A stretch of DNA of 64,000 bases from Smallanthus sonchifolius (lineage: Eukaryota; Streptophyta; Magnoliopsida; Asterales; Asteraceae), in assembly GCA_023525975.1 (NCBI GenBank), contig CM042030.1:31118350-31182349 (forward strand). Reading direction: 5' to 3'. The stretch's first letter is position 1; each line of letters opens with the position of its first letter. A program made the position numbers and the translations under genes. Shown in pieces: positions 45,345 through 56,049 of this stretch. Under the pieces are notes generated by a model, which did no database searches, was not told the origin of the DNA, and worked only from the letters and a program-made list of their open reading frames with translations.

Positions 45345-48078
45345 ATCTCCCCCTAAGCTGCTGCGCCAATGTCTTCAACTCTTCTCTAAGCAGTTGGCCC
45401 TTGATTTGGTTGCTGAAAGTAAGGTTTTGCATTGATGGTCACCACCCTTTGATATGCCTTGGCATCAGCCTCATCTTCATTATGCAGGAGCTTGATAGGG
45501 TTGTTGAAGAGCACCTTAAGATCCTCTGGTTGAAATTTTAATAACTCTGTGGGCTCAAATATGTGAATGTCTTCCATTCCTTCCCTTTCAATTACAGCAC
45601 TTCCAATGGTGGGATTGTAGAACCATTTTGTAAACTTTTGAAGCTGGACAGGTACAGAGCGTGGCAGTATAATAGATTTGACAGTTTATGTCGGTTTATA
45701 CCGAAGGCTTACCCAAGGCCTTTGAGTTCTGGGATGAATTCTTGTCTTTGAGATAACTCTTCTTGGCTTAGCAGTGGTCATAGATCTGAAATCATTGAAG
45801 GTCTGATTTCTCAAGAAGGTCTCAAAGTCTTTTGCAATGCCCACATTTCCAAGATTTTGTAGAGGTAGCTAGGCAAAAGCTCTTAAATCATATTTAGGGA
45901 GGGAGTTGAAGTCATGAGGAGACTTGAAGTGCTCCACTTCTCCTTTGTATCTTCGAAAAATAAACATAGATCTTTCCTTGTCATATTTTCACCCTACTGG
46001 AGGCCTCTTTAATTCTTGATATTCTACAAACCATTCATAATGTTTGGGAAGCTCCTCTGCAGGCAGTTTCTTGAACCAGGATCTCCTTGTCTCTGAGCCC
46101 TGTTGGGATTGAGTGTCAACTGTAGTTGCAGGTGGAGTTGGTGTTGCTGTTGGTGAAGTTTGAGTTTTGTGGTGCCAGTTTTCCCAACACTGAATTCTTG
46201 CTCAATAAAAGTTACTTTTACATCTGAATCTTCAGCTTCTGTGTCAGAAAGTGCCTGTATTTCATCTCTATCTTCAGTAAAGTACCTGATCTTATCTTCC
46301 TGTTCTCACTCTAGGGTAACAATTTCAGGATAATCTTTAATTGCTCCAAAGTCATCAACCTGCTTTAGTAGATCATCTAGTTCACGATCTGATCCAATTT
46401 CTTCTTCATCTAATACCACAAGTTCAACATCAGCTTCTTTTCTCTTTCCTTTTGGTCTTAAAGCTCTCCTTTCACTGACAGATGGAAAATCATTACTTGT
46501 TTCTTCTTTGACTTCCACAGCATCTTTTGTCTTGGCAGCTTGGCCAGTGAAGATTGTTAGTTCAAATTGAGGATTTGACACAAAGGCAGGGGAAGAGGGT
46601 CTGCCAGCAGTAGTGGTCTCCCCTGAGCTGTGGAATGGGTTTCCCGTTGAGAATATTTAATCAATGAAGCCTTGATTTGTTCAACAGCATCAGATAAGGC
46701 TTTGAACTCTTGTTGTTGCTGAGAGATTATCTTTTGTTAGGTTTCCAGCTGTGTTTGTTGAAAATCAAGTTGGGTATGTAAGCCTCCAACTTCCAGCCTT
46801 AGATCTTTTATTTCTTCTTTACACTCCCTCAGTTCTGTCTTTAAGCTTTCTATTACTTCATCTCTTTTTGTAACTTTATCCTGTAGCTTTTTCACTTCTA
46901 GGCTTAAGGTTTTAACTCTTGGGACAGATGGTGATGGGTCAGGAACAGGGGATGCGGGTGGAGTAGTAACAGGTGTATGTAGTGGAGATGGTTGTGGTGA
47001 GGGTGGTGGAATATGAGTAGGTGAGTGAGTGGGGGTTAAGTGTTCAGGAATGTCAAACAGTGATTCATCAGAAGATGTTAAGGACTCTAGTTCTATCTTA
47101 ATTTTCTTTGCTAGAGGTTCTTCTTGTCCATAATCAGACCCATAATCAGCTTGTCTCTTGGAGGAGGATGTAGGCGGTTCAGTCTGTTCCTCATCTTCAG
47201 ACTCATAGTCAGATTGATCATATTTAGTGCCATAGATGCCTTCATCCAAGGTGTCACTAGACTCAGCTCCAGTATCAATATTCTCTTGAACCTCATCATT
47301 AACATCTGCTTCTATGTTTTCAGCATGTTGCTCTTCAATTACAGGCTCAAGATTTTCTAACAATTGATCCATAAAAGGAGTCTATAAGATAGACTGTTCA
47401 ATATCTTGCTCTATATGTTGGTCAGCATTAACATCTGGCTCTCGGTTCCCTTGATCTTGTTCTATGTTTTGCTCAACATCAATCTCAGACTCTTGATTCC
47501 CTTGGGCCTGCTCTTCTTCTTCTGATGACGATGAGTCAAGGACTTCAATATTTGGGTCAACATCAGGGACGACTTCTTCAATTTCTCCAATAATGTGCCC
47601 AAAGAGTGGAATGTCCACAGCTATCGTGTTCGATCTTGAACTAGAACTCTTCATATAACTGAGGGTCTTGGCTATCATATGATCAAGAACAAGAACAGGT
47701 CCTTTATGTTGAAGATTTGGTAGAATGTGGTTAATTATCATTTGTAGAAATCTTGGGTACACGAGAAATTTGTCTCTTACTCTTCCGGTGAGATTCTCTA
47801 TAAGTTGTTTGAATAACAGCCCAGAAAATTTATAATCCCTCCCCTTTGATCAAGCCAAGAATAGCAAATGCCACCATGGCATTGGCCGAGTCAAATCCAC
47901 CTTTTCTGATTGAGATGCAGTGAATGAACACATGCATAATATACCTCCAGTGAGGGGCAAGGAATGCCTTTGTGATCTGCCCACTCTTGAACTCATCTGG
48001 GTGACCCATTCTTCTGAAACATTCTCTGATGTAGAAACTAGGAAATTCCACAGGGGCTTCATGATTATCACCAAACTA
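45345..48078 (-). pseudogene. Accessory ORF of copy A, 5'-truncated and decayed
   Basis: Homologous to 49580-52225 of copy B in reverse orientation. In coding order: NFLVSTSENV/FPSFYIRECFRRMGHPDEF, ISIRKGGFDSANAMVAFAIL, MYPRFLQMIINHILPNLQHK, an acidic middle (DTGAESSDTLDEGIYGTKYD), a Pro-rich spacer, a coiled coil (LEVKKLQDKVTKRDEVIESL), SERRALRPKGKRKEADVELV, and the conserved end ELLKFQPEDLKVLFNNPIKL with VVTINAKPYFQQ. Several frameshifts and stops separate these blocks. The region coding for about the first 90 residues is missing: at about 48078 the sequence switches to a Tekay LTR fragment. Confidence 0.8.
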
Positions 48079-48093
48079 CAGTACCTCTCTTAT

Positions 48094-48784
48094 TGGGGGA
48101 GAAAACATGATTCAACTGTTTTGAGATTTTTGTAATTCATATGTTATCAATGTTAAGGCTAAGCGTAACACGCTATCACTGAAAGTCCTCAACACACATC
48201 GAACCGTTAATATGGATCTTAGCGAGGTAATGTTTAGTAGTACTACTAGGTTTGACGAACGGGTGAAATGTTAGCCTACTCACATCGCCACAGTTGATAG
48301 ACCTGGCAGGAGGCAAATAAACAAACAGTCAGCTTCGGTTGTGAGCGCTTAAGTTAAACATGAACATAGGTTAGCTACCTATAGATACATATTGAATGAT
48401 CAATAAATATGGTAAACGTTTATTTATATACTGAAACCTGTGAATTCACCAACCTCGTGTTGACATCTTTTCTTGCATGTTTTCTCGGGTCGCTAAGAGA
48501 AGGCACAGGTGCACACATAGGATATGCATGGGATTCTCCTTTTGATTTATGTTTTATTAAAGTGTTTGGATTATTTTGAATTATGTTTGGTTTGGACATT
48601 TGGACTTTTTGGGCGCATGTGTTTTGCGCATTTACTTTCTTAACGCTTCCGCATTAAACTCTGATTGTTATGATATTTTCATTTGAGTCCCATGTAGAGT
48701 CGTTCAATGTAACTAATGACTGAGATCTTGGTTTGTCACTTCCCAAACGGTAAAACTCTGTTAGATGAATTTGGGGGTGTCACA
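48094..48784 (+). repeat. Tekay LTR fragment (same family as element 1)
   Basis: The left half matches 8147-8485 (GGGGGAGAAAACATGA, TGCTAAGCGTAACACGCTAT and later blocks) and the right end matches 1-55, ending GGGGGTGTCACA. It therefore bridges the two truncated LTRs of element 1. It lies between copies A and B without a visible left LTR start, so it is a 5'-truncated LTR. A segment present in 8304-8355 is missing here. Confidence 0.85.
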
Positions 48785-48786
48785 GC

Positions 48787-48879
48787 TATCTTCAGGGATT
48801 CACAATAGCTGAGTGCAATATGAAGTGTTTCAAGGGTTTGACCAGACATGACCTCATGTTGGATCTTTTCCAAGGCTAA
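48787..48879 (+). pseudogene. Tail of an upstream ORF in copy B
   Basis: Directly after the Tekay LTR fragment an open frame of 30 codons ends in TAA at 48877-48879 (YLQGFTIAECNMKCFKGLTR then HDLMLDLFQG). It would be the C-terminus of the gene preceding the accessory ORF in this family. I do not recognise it with certainty; the tail of a copia polyprotein is possible. Confidence 0.4.
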
Positions 48880-49301
48880 GTGTTTATATTTTTTTGCTGT
48901 TTCACTTTTACTTTTTCTTTATAAATTTCTTAATCTTCCTTATTAGCTTGTTTAAATTGTGTACATATGAGTGTTTTTCTTTTTATTATGTTCAAGTATC
49001 TCCTGGTCACCCGAAACATCATTTTATCGAAACTACTCAAACTACCATCCACTCAAAACTACTATGCTCTATCGAAACTAATGTTTCGACAGGGGCATTT
49101 TAGTCTTTTGTCAAGCTCAAATTGAATGTCTTCATAATCATATTATTCTTTATGCTTCGTTCACTCTCACTCACCCGAAACCATTTTCACCTTCATTTTT
49201 ACACACAAAAGTGTGATTCTCCGGTCTAAGATTGCGAAATCAGTCTCCCTTGTCTGATTCCTCCGTCGTCGTCTTCATCAGATTTTCTCAAATATTTTGA
49301 T
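48880..49301 (+). other. Leader between upstream ORF and accessory ORF of copy B
   Basis: A T-rich spacer that contains loose copies of the family word (TATCGAAACTACTCAAACTA near 49027; ATCGAAACTAATGTTTCGAC at about 49072-49091). No gene seen. Confidence 0.5.
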
Positions 49302-52185
49302 ATGGATCTCCTATTTGTCAAGAGGCACAATGTGTGTGTTGTGTTGCATACTACTGATCCCAAGAATGCAGACTTTCTACCTATGCTTGATTTCATGGCC
49401 AACTCCAATGTCAGCTTTGCCATAAGTCACAATCTGACAGTGTTTGAGACCACCATCAGGCAATTCTGGAGTACTGCAACAACAAAAATTATTAACAATG
49501 TGGAGCATATCAGGGCCACATTCCATAATCAAGAAGTTCTCTTTTCTGAAGCAACTATCAGAGAGGTTCTACACTTTAATGACAATCATGAGGTACCAGT
49601 GGAATTTCCAAGTTTCTATGTAAAAGAGTGTTTCAGAAGACTGGGCATCCTAATGAATTCAAACATGGACAGATTGTCAAGAATTCCTTTCCCCTTTATG
49701 GAGATATTGTACATGTCTTCATACAATGCCTATCCATAAGGAAAGGTGGGCTTGACTCAGTCAATGCCATGATGGCATCTGCTATTCTTGGATTAATCAA
49801 GGGCAGGGATTACAATTTCTTTGGTTTGGTGTTTAAAAAGTTGAAAGAAAACATTAATGGGGAATTTAAAGAGAAATTTCTTGTTTATCCAAGGTTTCTT
49901 CAGAACATCATAAACCATCTTCACCCAGAGCTACAACAAGAAGGGAATGTATTTGTCTTTGATCATATGTCAGCTAAGACTTTAAGATACATGAAGAGTA
50001 CCAGCAAAAGGACCAACAGAGTAATTGTTGATGTTCCTCTGTTTAGGCATATCTTAGGTGAAGAAGAGGAGTTTGTTCTTGATATAGACCCTGCATTGGC
50101 ACAAGATCAAGAGGAAGAACAAGAAAAAGACAACCAGGGTAACCAAGAAGCTAAACAGCCTATCTTGGAGGCTCCTTTCATGGATCAATGGATAGAAAAT
50201 CTTGAGCCTACTATTGAAGAGCAACATGTGGAAAACATAGAAGCTAAAGAATGTTAATGTTGAAGTTGAGATTCCAGCAAATATAGAGATGGCTGAAAAT
50301 GTTGAAGCTGAAGCTGATTCTAGTGATACTCTGGATGAAGGTATATACGGCACAAAATATGATGTCTCTGACTACGAGACTGACACTGAAGAACAAACTG
50401 AACCTCCTGCATCATTATCCAAAAGGCAAGCTGACTCAAGTTCAGACTATGAAAAAGAAGAACCCCTTGAAAAAAGAATCAAGACTGGGTTGGAACCACT
50501 GTCCTCCTCTTCTGAGTCACTGTTTTCTATTCCAGAAAAACTAACACCAATTTAGTCACCTATCCATGTTTCTACCACCCCACTACCAACTCCTCAGCCA
50601 ACACCACAACCCTCACCACATACCTCTCTTGTTCATGAATCATCACCATCTGTTCCCCGGGTGAAAACCCTAAGTCTGGAGGTGAAAAGGTTACAAGACA
50701 AAGTAACAGAACAAAATAAAGTGATAGAAGATTTGAAGTCCGAGTTGAAAGAAAGCATAGAAAAATTGAAAGATCTTAATGTTGAAGTTGGAGGTTTGCA
50801 TACCCAACTTGAGGTTCAGCAAACTCAACTAGAAACCCAACAAAAGATAATCGCTCAGCAACAACAAGAGTTCAAGGCCTTATCTGATGCTGTTGAACAA
50901 ATTAAGGCCTCTTTGACTAAGTCTTCTCAACTAGAAACACCTTCCACAGCTCAGGGGGAGACCACTTCTGCTGGTGGACCCTCTTCCTCTGCCCTTGTGT
51001 CTAATCCTCAATCTGCTCTAACTATCTTCACTGGCCAAGCTGCCAAGACAAAGGATGCTGTGGAAGTCAAGATAGAAGAAACTGGTTATGATCTTCCATC
51101 TGTCAGTGAAAGGAGAGCACTAAGAGAAAAAGGAAAGAGAAAAGATGCTGATATTGAACTTGTGGTATTAGATGAAGATGAAATTGGATCAGATCATGAA
51201 CTAGATGAGCTGCTAAAGCAAGTTGATGACTTTGGAACAATTGAAGATTATCCTGAAATTGTTACCTTAGAAGAAGATCAGGGAGACAAGCTCAAGTACT
51301 TTACTAAAGAAGGAAATGAATTTGATTCTCCAATAGACTTTGAGCTAGAAGATCAAGACATCACAGTGACCTTCATTGAGCCTGAAAACACTGTTGGGCC
51401 AACAGGCACATCTATAGAAACTCCAACAACTACTCCATCACCAACTGTCACAGGATCCAATACTCCATCTGTCCAGGCCTCAGATCCTAGAAGGCCTTGG
51501 TTCAAAGACATACAAGCTCAGGAACCACCAAAGCACTATGAATGGTTCGCAGAATACCAAGAGCTGAAAAGGCCACCAGTCGGGTGGAAGTACGACAAGG
51601 AACGTTCATTTTTTTAGAAGATACAAAGGAGGAGTGGCTCACTTCAAATCTCCTCATGAATTCAGTTCCCTCCCTAAATATGATTTAAGAGCTCTTGCCA
51701 AACTACATCTACAAAATCCAGGAAATGTGGGCATTGCAAAAGACTTTGAGATCTTCTTGAGAAAGCAGAACTTCAATGATTTTAGATCCATGACCACTTC
51801 TAAGCCAAGAAGAGTTATCTCAAAGACAAGAATCCATCCTAGAACTCAAAGGCCATGGGTAAGCCTTAGGTACAAGCGGGTAGAAACTGTCAAATCTATC
51901 ATATTGCCACGATCTGTACCTCTGCAACTTCGGAACTTTAGAAAATGGTTTTACAACCCTACCATTGGAAGTGCAGTTATTGAGTGTGAAGGAATGGAGG
52001 ATAACAACATTTTTGAGCCCATGGAGCTACTAAAATTTCAACCTGAGGATCTTGAAGTGTTATTCAACAACCCTATCAAGATCTTTAGTGATGATGATGA
52101 AGCTGATGCCAAGGCATATCAAAGGGTGGTGACTATCAATGCAAAACCTCACTTTCAGCAACCAAGTCAAGGGACAACTGCTTGA
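49302..52185 (+). pseudogene. Accessory ORF of copy B, nearly complete but frameshifted
   Basis: ATG at 49302 opens MDLLFVKRHNVCVVLHTTDP. The N-terminal region carries MLDFMANSNVSFAISHNLTV, TTIRQFWSTATTK, FPSFYVKECFRRLG, CLSIRKGGLDSVNAMMASAI and YPRFLQNIINHLHP, the same order as in the nested element at 35046. An acidic region (DSSDTLDEGIYGTKYDVSDY), Pro-rich spacer, coiled coil (VKTLSLEVKRLQDKVTEQ, about 50660-50880), SERRALREKGKRKDADIELV, and C-terminal ELLKFQPEDLEVLFNNPIKI with AKAYQRVVTINAKPHFQQ follow. Breaks: one-base loss near 49645, one-base gain near 50247, TAG at 50553-50555, and an extra T in a T-run near 51610. Intact, it would be about 950 residues. Function unknown. Confidence 0.8.
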
Positions 52186-52225
52186 GAAGATTTGAAGACA
52201 TTGATGCAGCAGCTTAGGGGGAGAT

Positions 52226-52674
52226 TGTAGAGTCTAATTATTTTATAAGCTGTTGTCATCAATGTATTTATTTTTGAACTTTGATTAGTTAGTTTATTTA
52301 CTTGTATTTTCAGTTTCATGTAATTTACTGCTTTTATTAGTCTAAGTCTGGGCCATCGAAACTATCTAGTTTCGATTGAGTTTTGTTCAATCGAAACTAG
52401 TAGTTTTGATAGATAGTATAGTTTCGACAGGCTTTTCACACTTGTAAATGCTTCACCGAAACTAGTAGTTTCGGTAAGCATAGTTTCGATGCCTTTCAAC
52501 TTACTATAAATAGCCTAGTTTGAGAATTTCTAGGGTGTGGATAGCAGCTGTAACCCTGAATTTATCTCTTTCGCATTTTTATTGAATCAATAGACATTTG
52601 GAGCTATTTCATCTGTTGTTCTTGCAATTTCACATCAGTATTGTGTTGATTCTTGTGTAGTTTGCCTGTTTATC
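52226..52674 (+). repeat. LTR of copy B, left part
   Basis: Starts TGTAGAGTCTAATT after polypurine CTTAGGGGGAGAT. Contains ATCGAAACTATCTAGTTTCG (52355-52374) and ACCGAAACTAGTAGTTTCGG (52455-52474), then TATA-like ACTATAAATAGCC (about 52502-52514). It runs to TTTGCCTGTTTATC at 52674, where the solo LTR is inserted. Confidence 0.9.
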
Positions 52675-55184
52675 TGTAACATTTCTGATTTTTAGTATCC
52701 GTATTTCAATTCAATGTAATGCATTTCAAACCCAATTCTAGTGCACTGTTTTGTTCTATTCGTACCATCAATTAAATACTATATTTCAGTGCAAATCCGC
52801 AAATTTTACTCGGTTATAACCTACTAAACACTACATAAGTATCTATTTATACAAATATGTCAAAGACTAAAGTTACAAGGTCTGATGTTGAAAAGTAACA
52901 AGAAACCCTTATAGGCACGGTCGCGCCTCGTTCTGGCACGGTCACGCCAAGTGCTTTGGCAAGGTCGCGCAACTCACTTTGGAACGATCGCGCCCGGTGC
53001 CTAGGCACGGTCGCGCCTAGTACCAGTTGAAATGTAAATGCAGTTTTAAACGTGAGATCGTTGAGTTTCGTAACCGATATGCGTTTCACTTTCATTAACA
53101 AAGAAAATAATATTATCAATTGTAATCATTAACATCAGAAACCCGATTCGTCTCAAGAAAATCAAAATCCTCTCATTTGAACATCGATCCTCCTACTCTG
53201 GAATGAATTTCCCCCAACCAAATGCTACACGATCCTCCCAGAAGCTACTGACCCATTTGAAGCAACCGGAATCGTAGCAGAAGACGCCGGAAGTCAAGCT
53301 CGCCGACGCCGGAACTCCTCCCTACCGTTCTCTATCAATTCGCTACTCTTCCGGGTAATTGAAACCTTTTTCTCAATCATTTCAGTTCATAGATCAAAAG
53401 CCCCATCTTAATTTGGGCTTGCAATATGGAAATCACCACGAAACCGAATCTATATTTTGTTCAAAAATGATTTAATCGAATCGAACCTTAGACACGTTTT
53501 AAATACAATTAATCTATACAAAAAGACTCGTGATGATCTAATGGGTGAAAGCCCCATGAATTCCAACATTAACAATATAAGAATTAGTCAAATTGAATCT
53601 GTTTTGGAACAGACACGGTCGCGCTAGCATTTTAGCGCGGTCGTGCTTCATGAGACACGGTCGTGCCAAATACCAGCGCGGTCGTGCCTCCTGCTCAGAC
53701 CCAGTCATGCCCTTTGGCTAGTCTCAGTCGTGTTTTAGAATCATAGATACGATCGTGCCTGGCCAAGGCACAGTCGTACCTAATGATTTGGTTAGTTATG
53801 CCCTCTGTTTTATCAATACGGTCGCGCCCTGACTAGCACGATCGCGCCCGTGGTTAGAGCACGATCATGTCCCTTCCCAGGCACGGTCGTGTGTGAGTTA
53901 GAATTTCTTGGTAGAATTATAATTTTTATATTTTACAAACAATGAATGTCTCAGATTAATTTTCAAAATAAAATAATTGATTTTTATAAAAATGTATTTG
54001 ACTCTATTTAAAAAGACCAAATCTTTAATCTGGGAATAAATAGAATTTGTTATTTAAAGTTTATAAAATTAAATTTACACTTATTGTTAAACCTCACAAT
54101 TAAAAAGTATTTTAATGGTTAAGTTGCATATTTTATAAATAAATAAATAAAGAAATGGTTATTTATTTAATTTATATTTAAATATAAACAATCATTTATT
54201 TATACTTAATTATATTTAATACTTACATTATTTTCATAAACAATAATTATTACTTATTTAGTTAATCAATTTCAAACCTTAAATCAAAATGTTCCAAAAA
54301 TATTCGTTTCAAACTTTATATTTTATTCAATACTTTCAAGTTCAAATCAATGACTTTTTACACAAGTCCAAATGCAACTTTAGACTTAAACTTTTGTGCA
54401 CACTATTAATACAATATACTTTACACTTTAGGTTAACTTGTGCATTTCAGGGATCCATATTTCTATCTAGTATTTTGTGTAAACTACGTCTTCGAATCAA
54501 GTGAGTATTACATAGCCCCTTTTACTCTTTTACACTTTTTGGGGTGGAACATGAACATTATATAATACTATTGTTTACATTTACACAAACAACACAAATA
54601 CAAATCCTCTTTACATTCATGTGTGCAATTTGAGCTTTATGGCTGAGTGCTAGGTGTGCTAACTTTTGTGTGCGATTTATGTGCAATCATTAACTATTCA
54701 AGCCGACGGTTTACAATGATAGATCTATTGAGTCTGACAAACCCACCCAGTTTGGGGTGATTGTTACCGACAACACAATTTTGCATGCTAGTTACAAAGG
54801 TTTGATTGTACTTGGTTACACAATAGCAGCTCTCTATAAATGCCTTATTTTATCATGTTATGTAAGGATTTGTTTTACAATCTATATGCGATTTATATAC
54901 AAACCTGTGTTATACTCATCAACTTTTTAGTTGTCTTTATTTTATTCATGTTTCAGGTACTAATGTGTGATTTGATCAAGAATTGCTTCACATAGGCTTT
55001 GGGACTTAGTTAATTTGAATAAAGGATTTTATGTATTTTAATTATGTTCTTTCTTGGATTTGGTTGTGTTTGGATTATTTGAAATGAAATTGATGCTTAA
55101 TATATTACAATTTAGTCAACCTTGTGCTCATGAACAGTCTACATGTCCCGCCCCGATGATTCCGCCGTCGGTTGGGGTGTGACA
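52675..55184 (+). mobile_element. Solo LTR of a Tekay-like family inserted in copy B
   Basis: Flanked by TTATC (52670-52674 and 55185-55189); copy A shows the uninterrupted sequence. Starts TGTAACATTTCTG and ends GGTTGGGGTGTGACA. No primer site, polypurine tract or gene lies within, so it is a single LTR, presumably left by recombination between two LTRs. It holds two fields of the word GCACGGTCGYGCC (52911-53021 and 53620-53895) and the AAAGCCCC module also seen in the LTR of element 1. ORFs inside lack domains. Confidence 0.85.
52911..53895 (+). repeat. Two fields of CACGGTCGYGCC words in the solo LTR
   Basis: At 52911-53021 five copies of GGCACGGTCGCGCC or variants occur at about 20-25 base spacing. 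At 53620-53895 about a dozen more occur (GACACGGTCGTGCC, AGCGCGGTCGTGCC, AGCACGATCGCGCC). The separators are unrelated, so this is not a simple tandem repeat. Confidence 0.8.
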
Positions 55185-55189
55185 TTATC

Positions 55190-55295
55190 TTCACCAATTC
55201 TGTTTCTACCCTCCGTTTCACCACCATACACACATATTCCGCCTGTGTGTGTAATCGATCTTTTGAGTGATTTTCGATTGAAATCTGGACCTACA
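55190..55295 (+). repeat. LTR of copy B, right part
   Basis: Continues the LTR after the solo LTR. TTCACCAATTCTGTTTCTAC through GAAATCTGGACCTACA matches the inverse of 23660-23770 in copy A. Ends CTACA at 55295. The joined LTR is about 555 bases, close to 559 in copy A. Confidence 0.9.
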
Positions 55296-56014
55296 AGAGG
55301 GAGAAGGAGAGAGAGAGTGGATGGTGAAAATGGTGGAGAAATGGGGATTGGTGGGGGTATTTATAATGGATTTTGATACCGGGTGGTGGAAACCGAATAG
55401 TCACCGATTTATTGACGGAAATCACGAATAGGTTTGAACAAAATTATTTAAAAATAATTTGAATCATGTTGGATTTTTTAACATATAAAATTTTCATATT
55501 TTTATTTGGAAATGTCGGTACATACTGCAAACTAGCCGGACAACATTAAAACAGAAAGTTTCTCAGAAAATTCATGAAAAATTCATAGAGTCCTAAAATA
55601 ACATATCACAGTACTACATATAATTTGTGCACACCAAATATATGTCTAAGTGTCTGCTTAGAACACGTAGGTAGTGCACACTCGTGTCTACCGGACTGTG
55701 CTGAAAATAAAAGTATTTCCATAAATCACCGAAAAATTCATATAGGCATGATTAATTAAATCATAGTGTTACATATAATTTTCACACATAGATTATATGT
55801 CAAGGTATTTGTTTTAAAATGTCACCAACGGTCATGCTGTAGGACGCGTGTTTGACCGGGTAATCTTCCGGATTACCGACACGTGTAAACGGATTGACTG
55901 GCTAAGTGTGAAATGGACTTAATTACTATAAAATTAAGTGTGATGCATTTCTAAAAATGTAATATGTATCTCAGTCTGGAATGGATATCAACCTGAAATT
56001 TACCGGGTGTCACA
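55296..56014 (-). repeat. Part of the 3' LTR of Tekay element 2 (minus strand)
   Basis: On the minus strand the LTR starts TGTGACACCCGGTAAA at 56014 and runs left to 55296, where copy B abuts it. Its AGAGGGAGAAGGAGAGAGAG and TGGGGGTATTTATA blocks match 63833-63903 of the other LTR. A TATA box is at about 55353-55364 (reverse). The remaining LTR half is missing on the left of copy B. Confidence 0.85.
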
Positions 56015-56049
56015 TTATCCCCCGGTTGAAAGGAATTTCGTCCTGAAAT

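Noticed and set aside
48785..48789. GCTAT next to copy B matching GCTAT left of copy A (23655-23659) as a shared target duplication
   Set aside because: A five-base match is expected by chance, and the right-hand GCTAT lies within an open reading frame after an unrelated Tekay LTR; no consistent insertion model follows.
54289..54504. ORF in the solo LTR
   Set aside because: Low-complexity Phe/Leu-rich chance frame in AT-rich LTR sequence.
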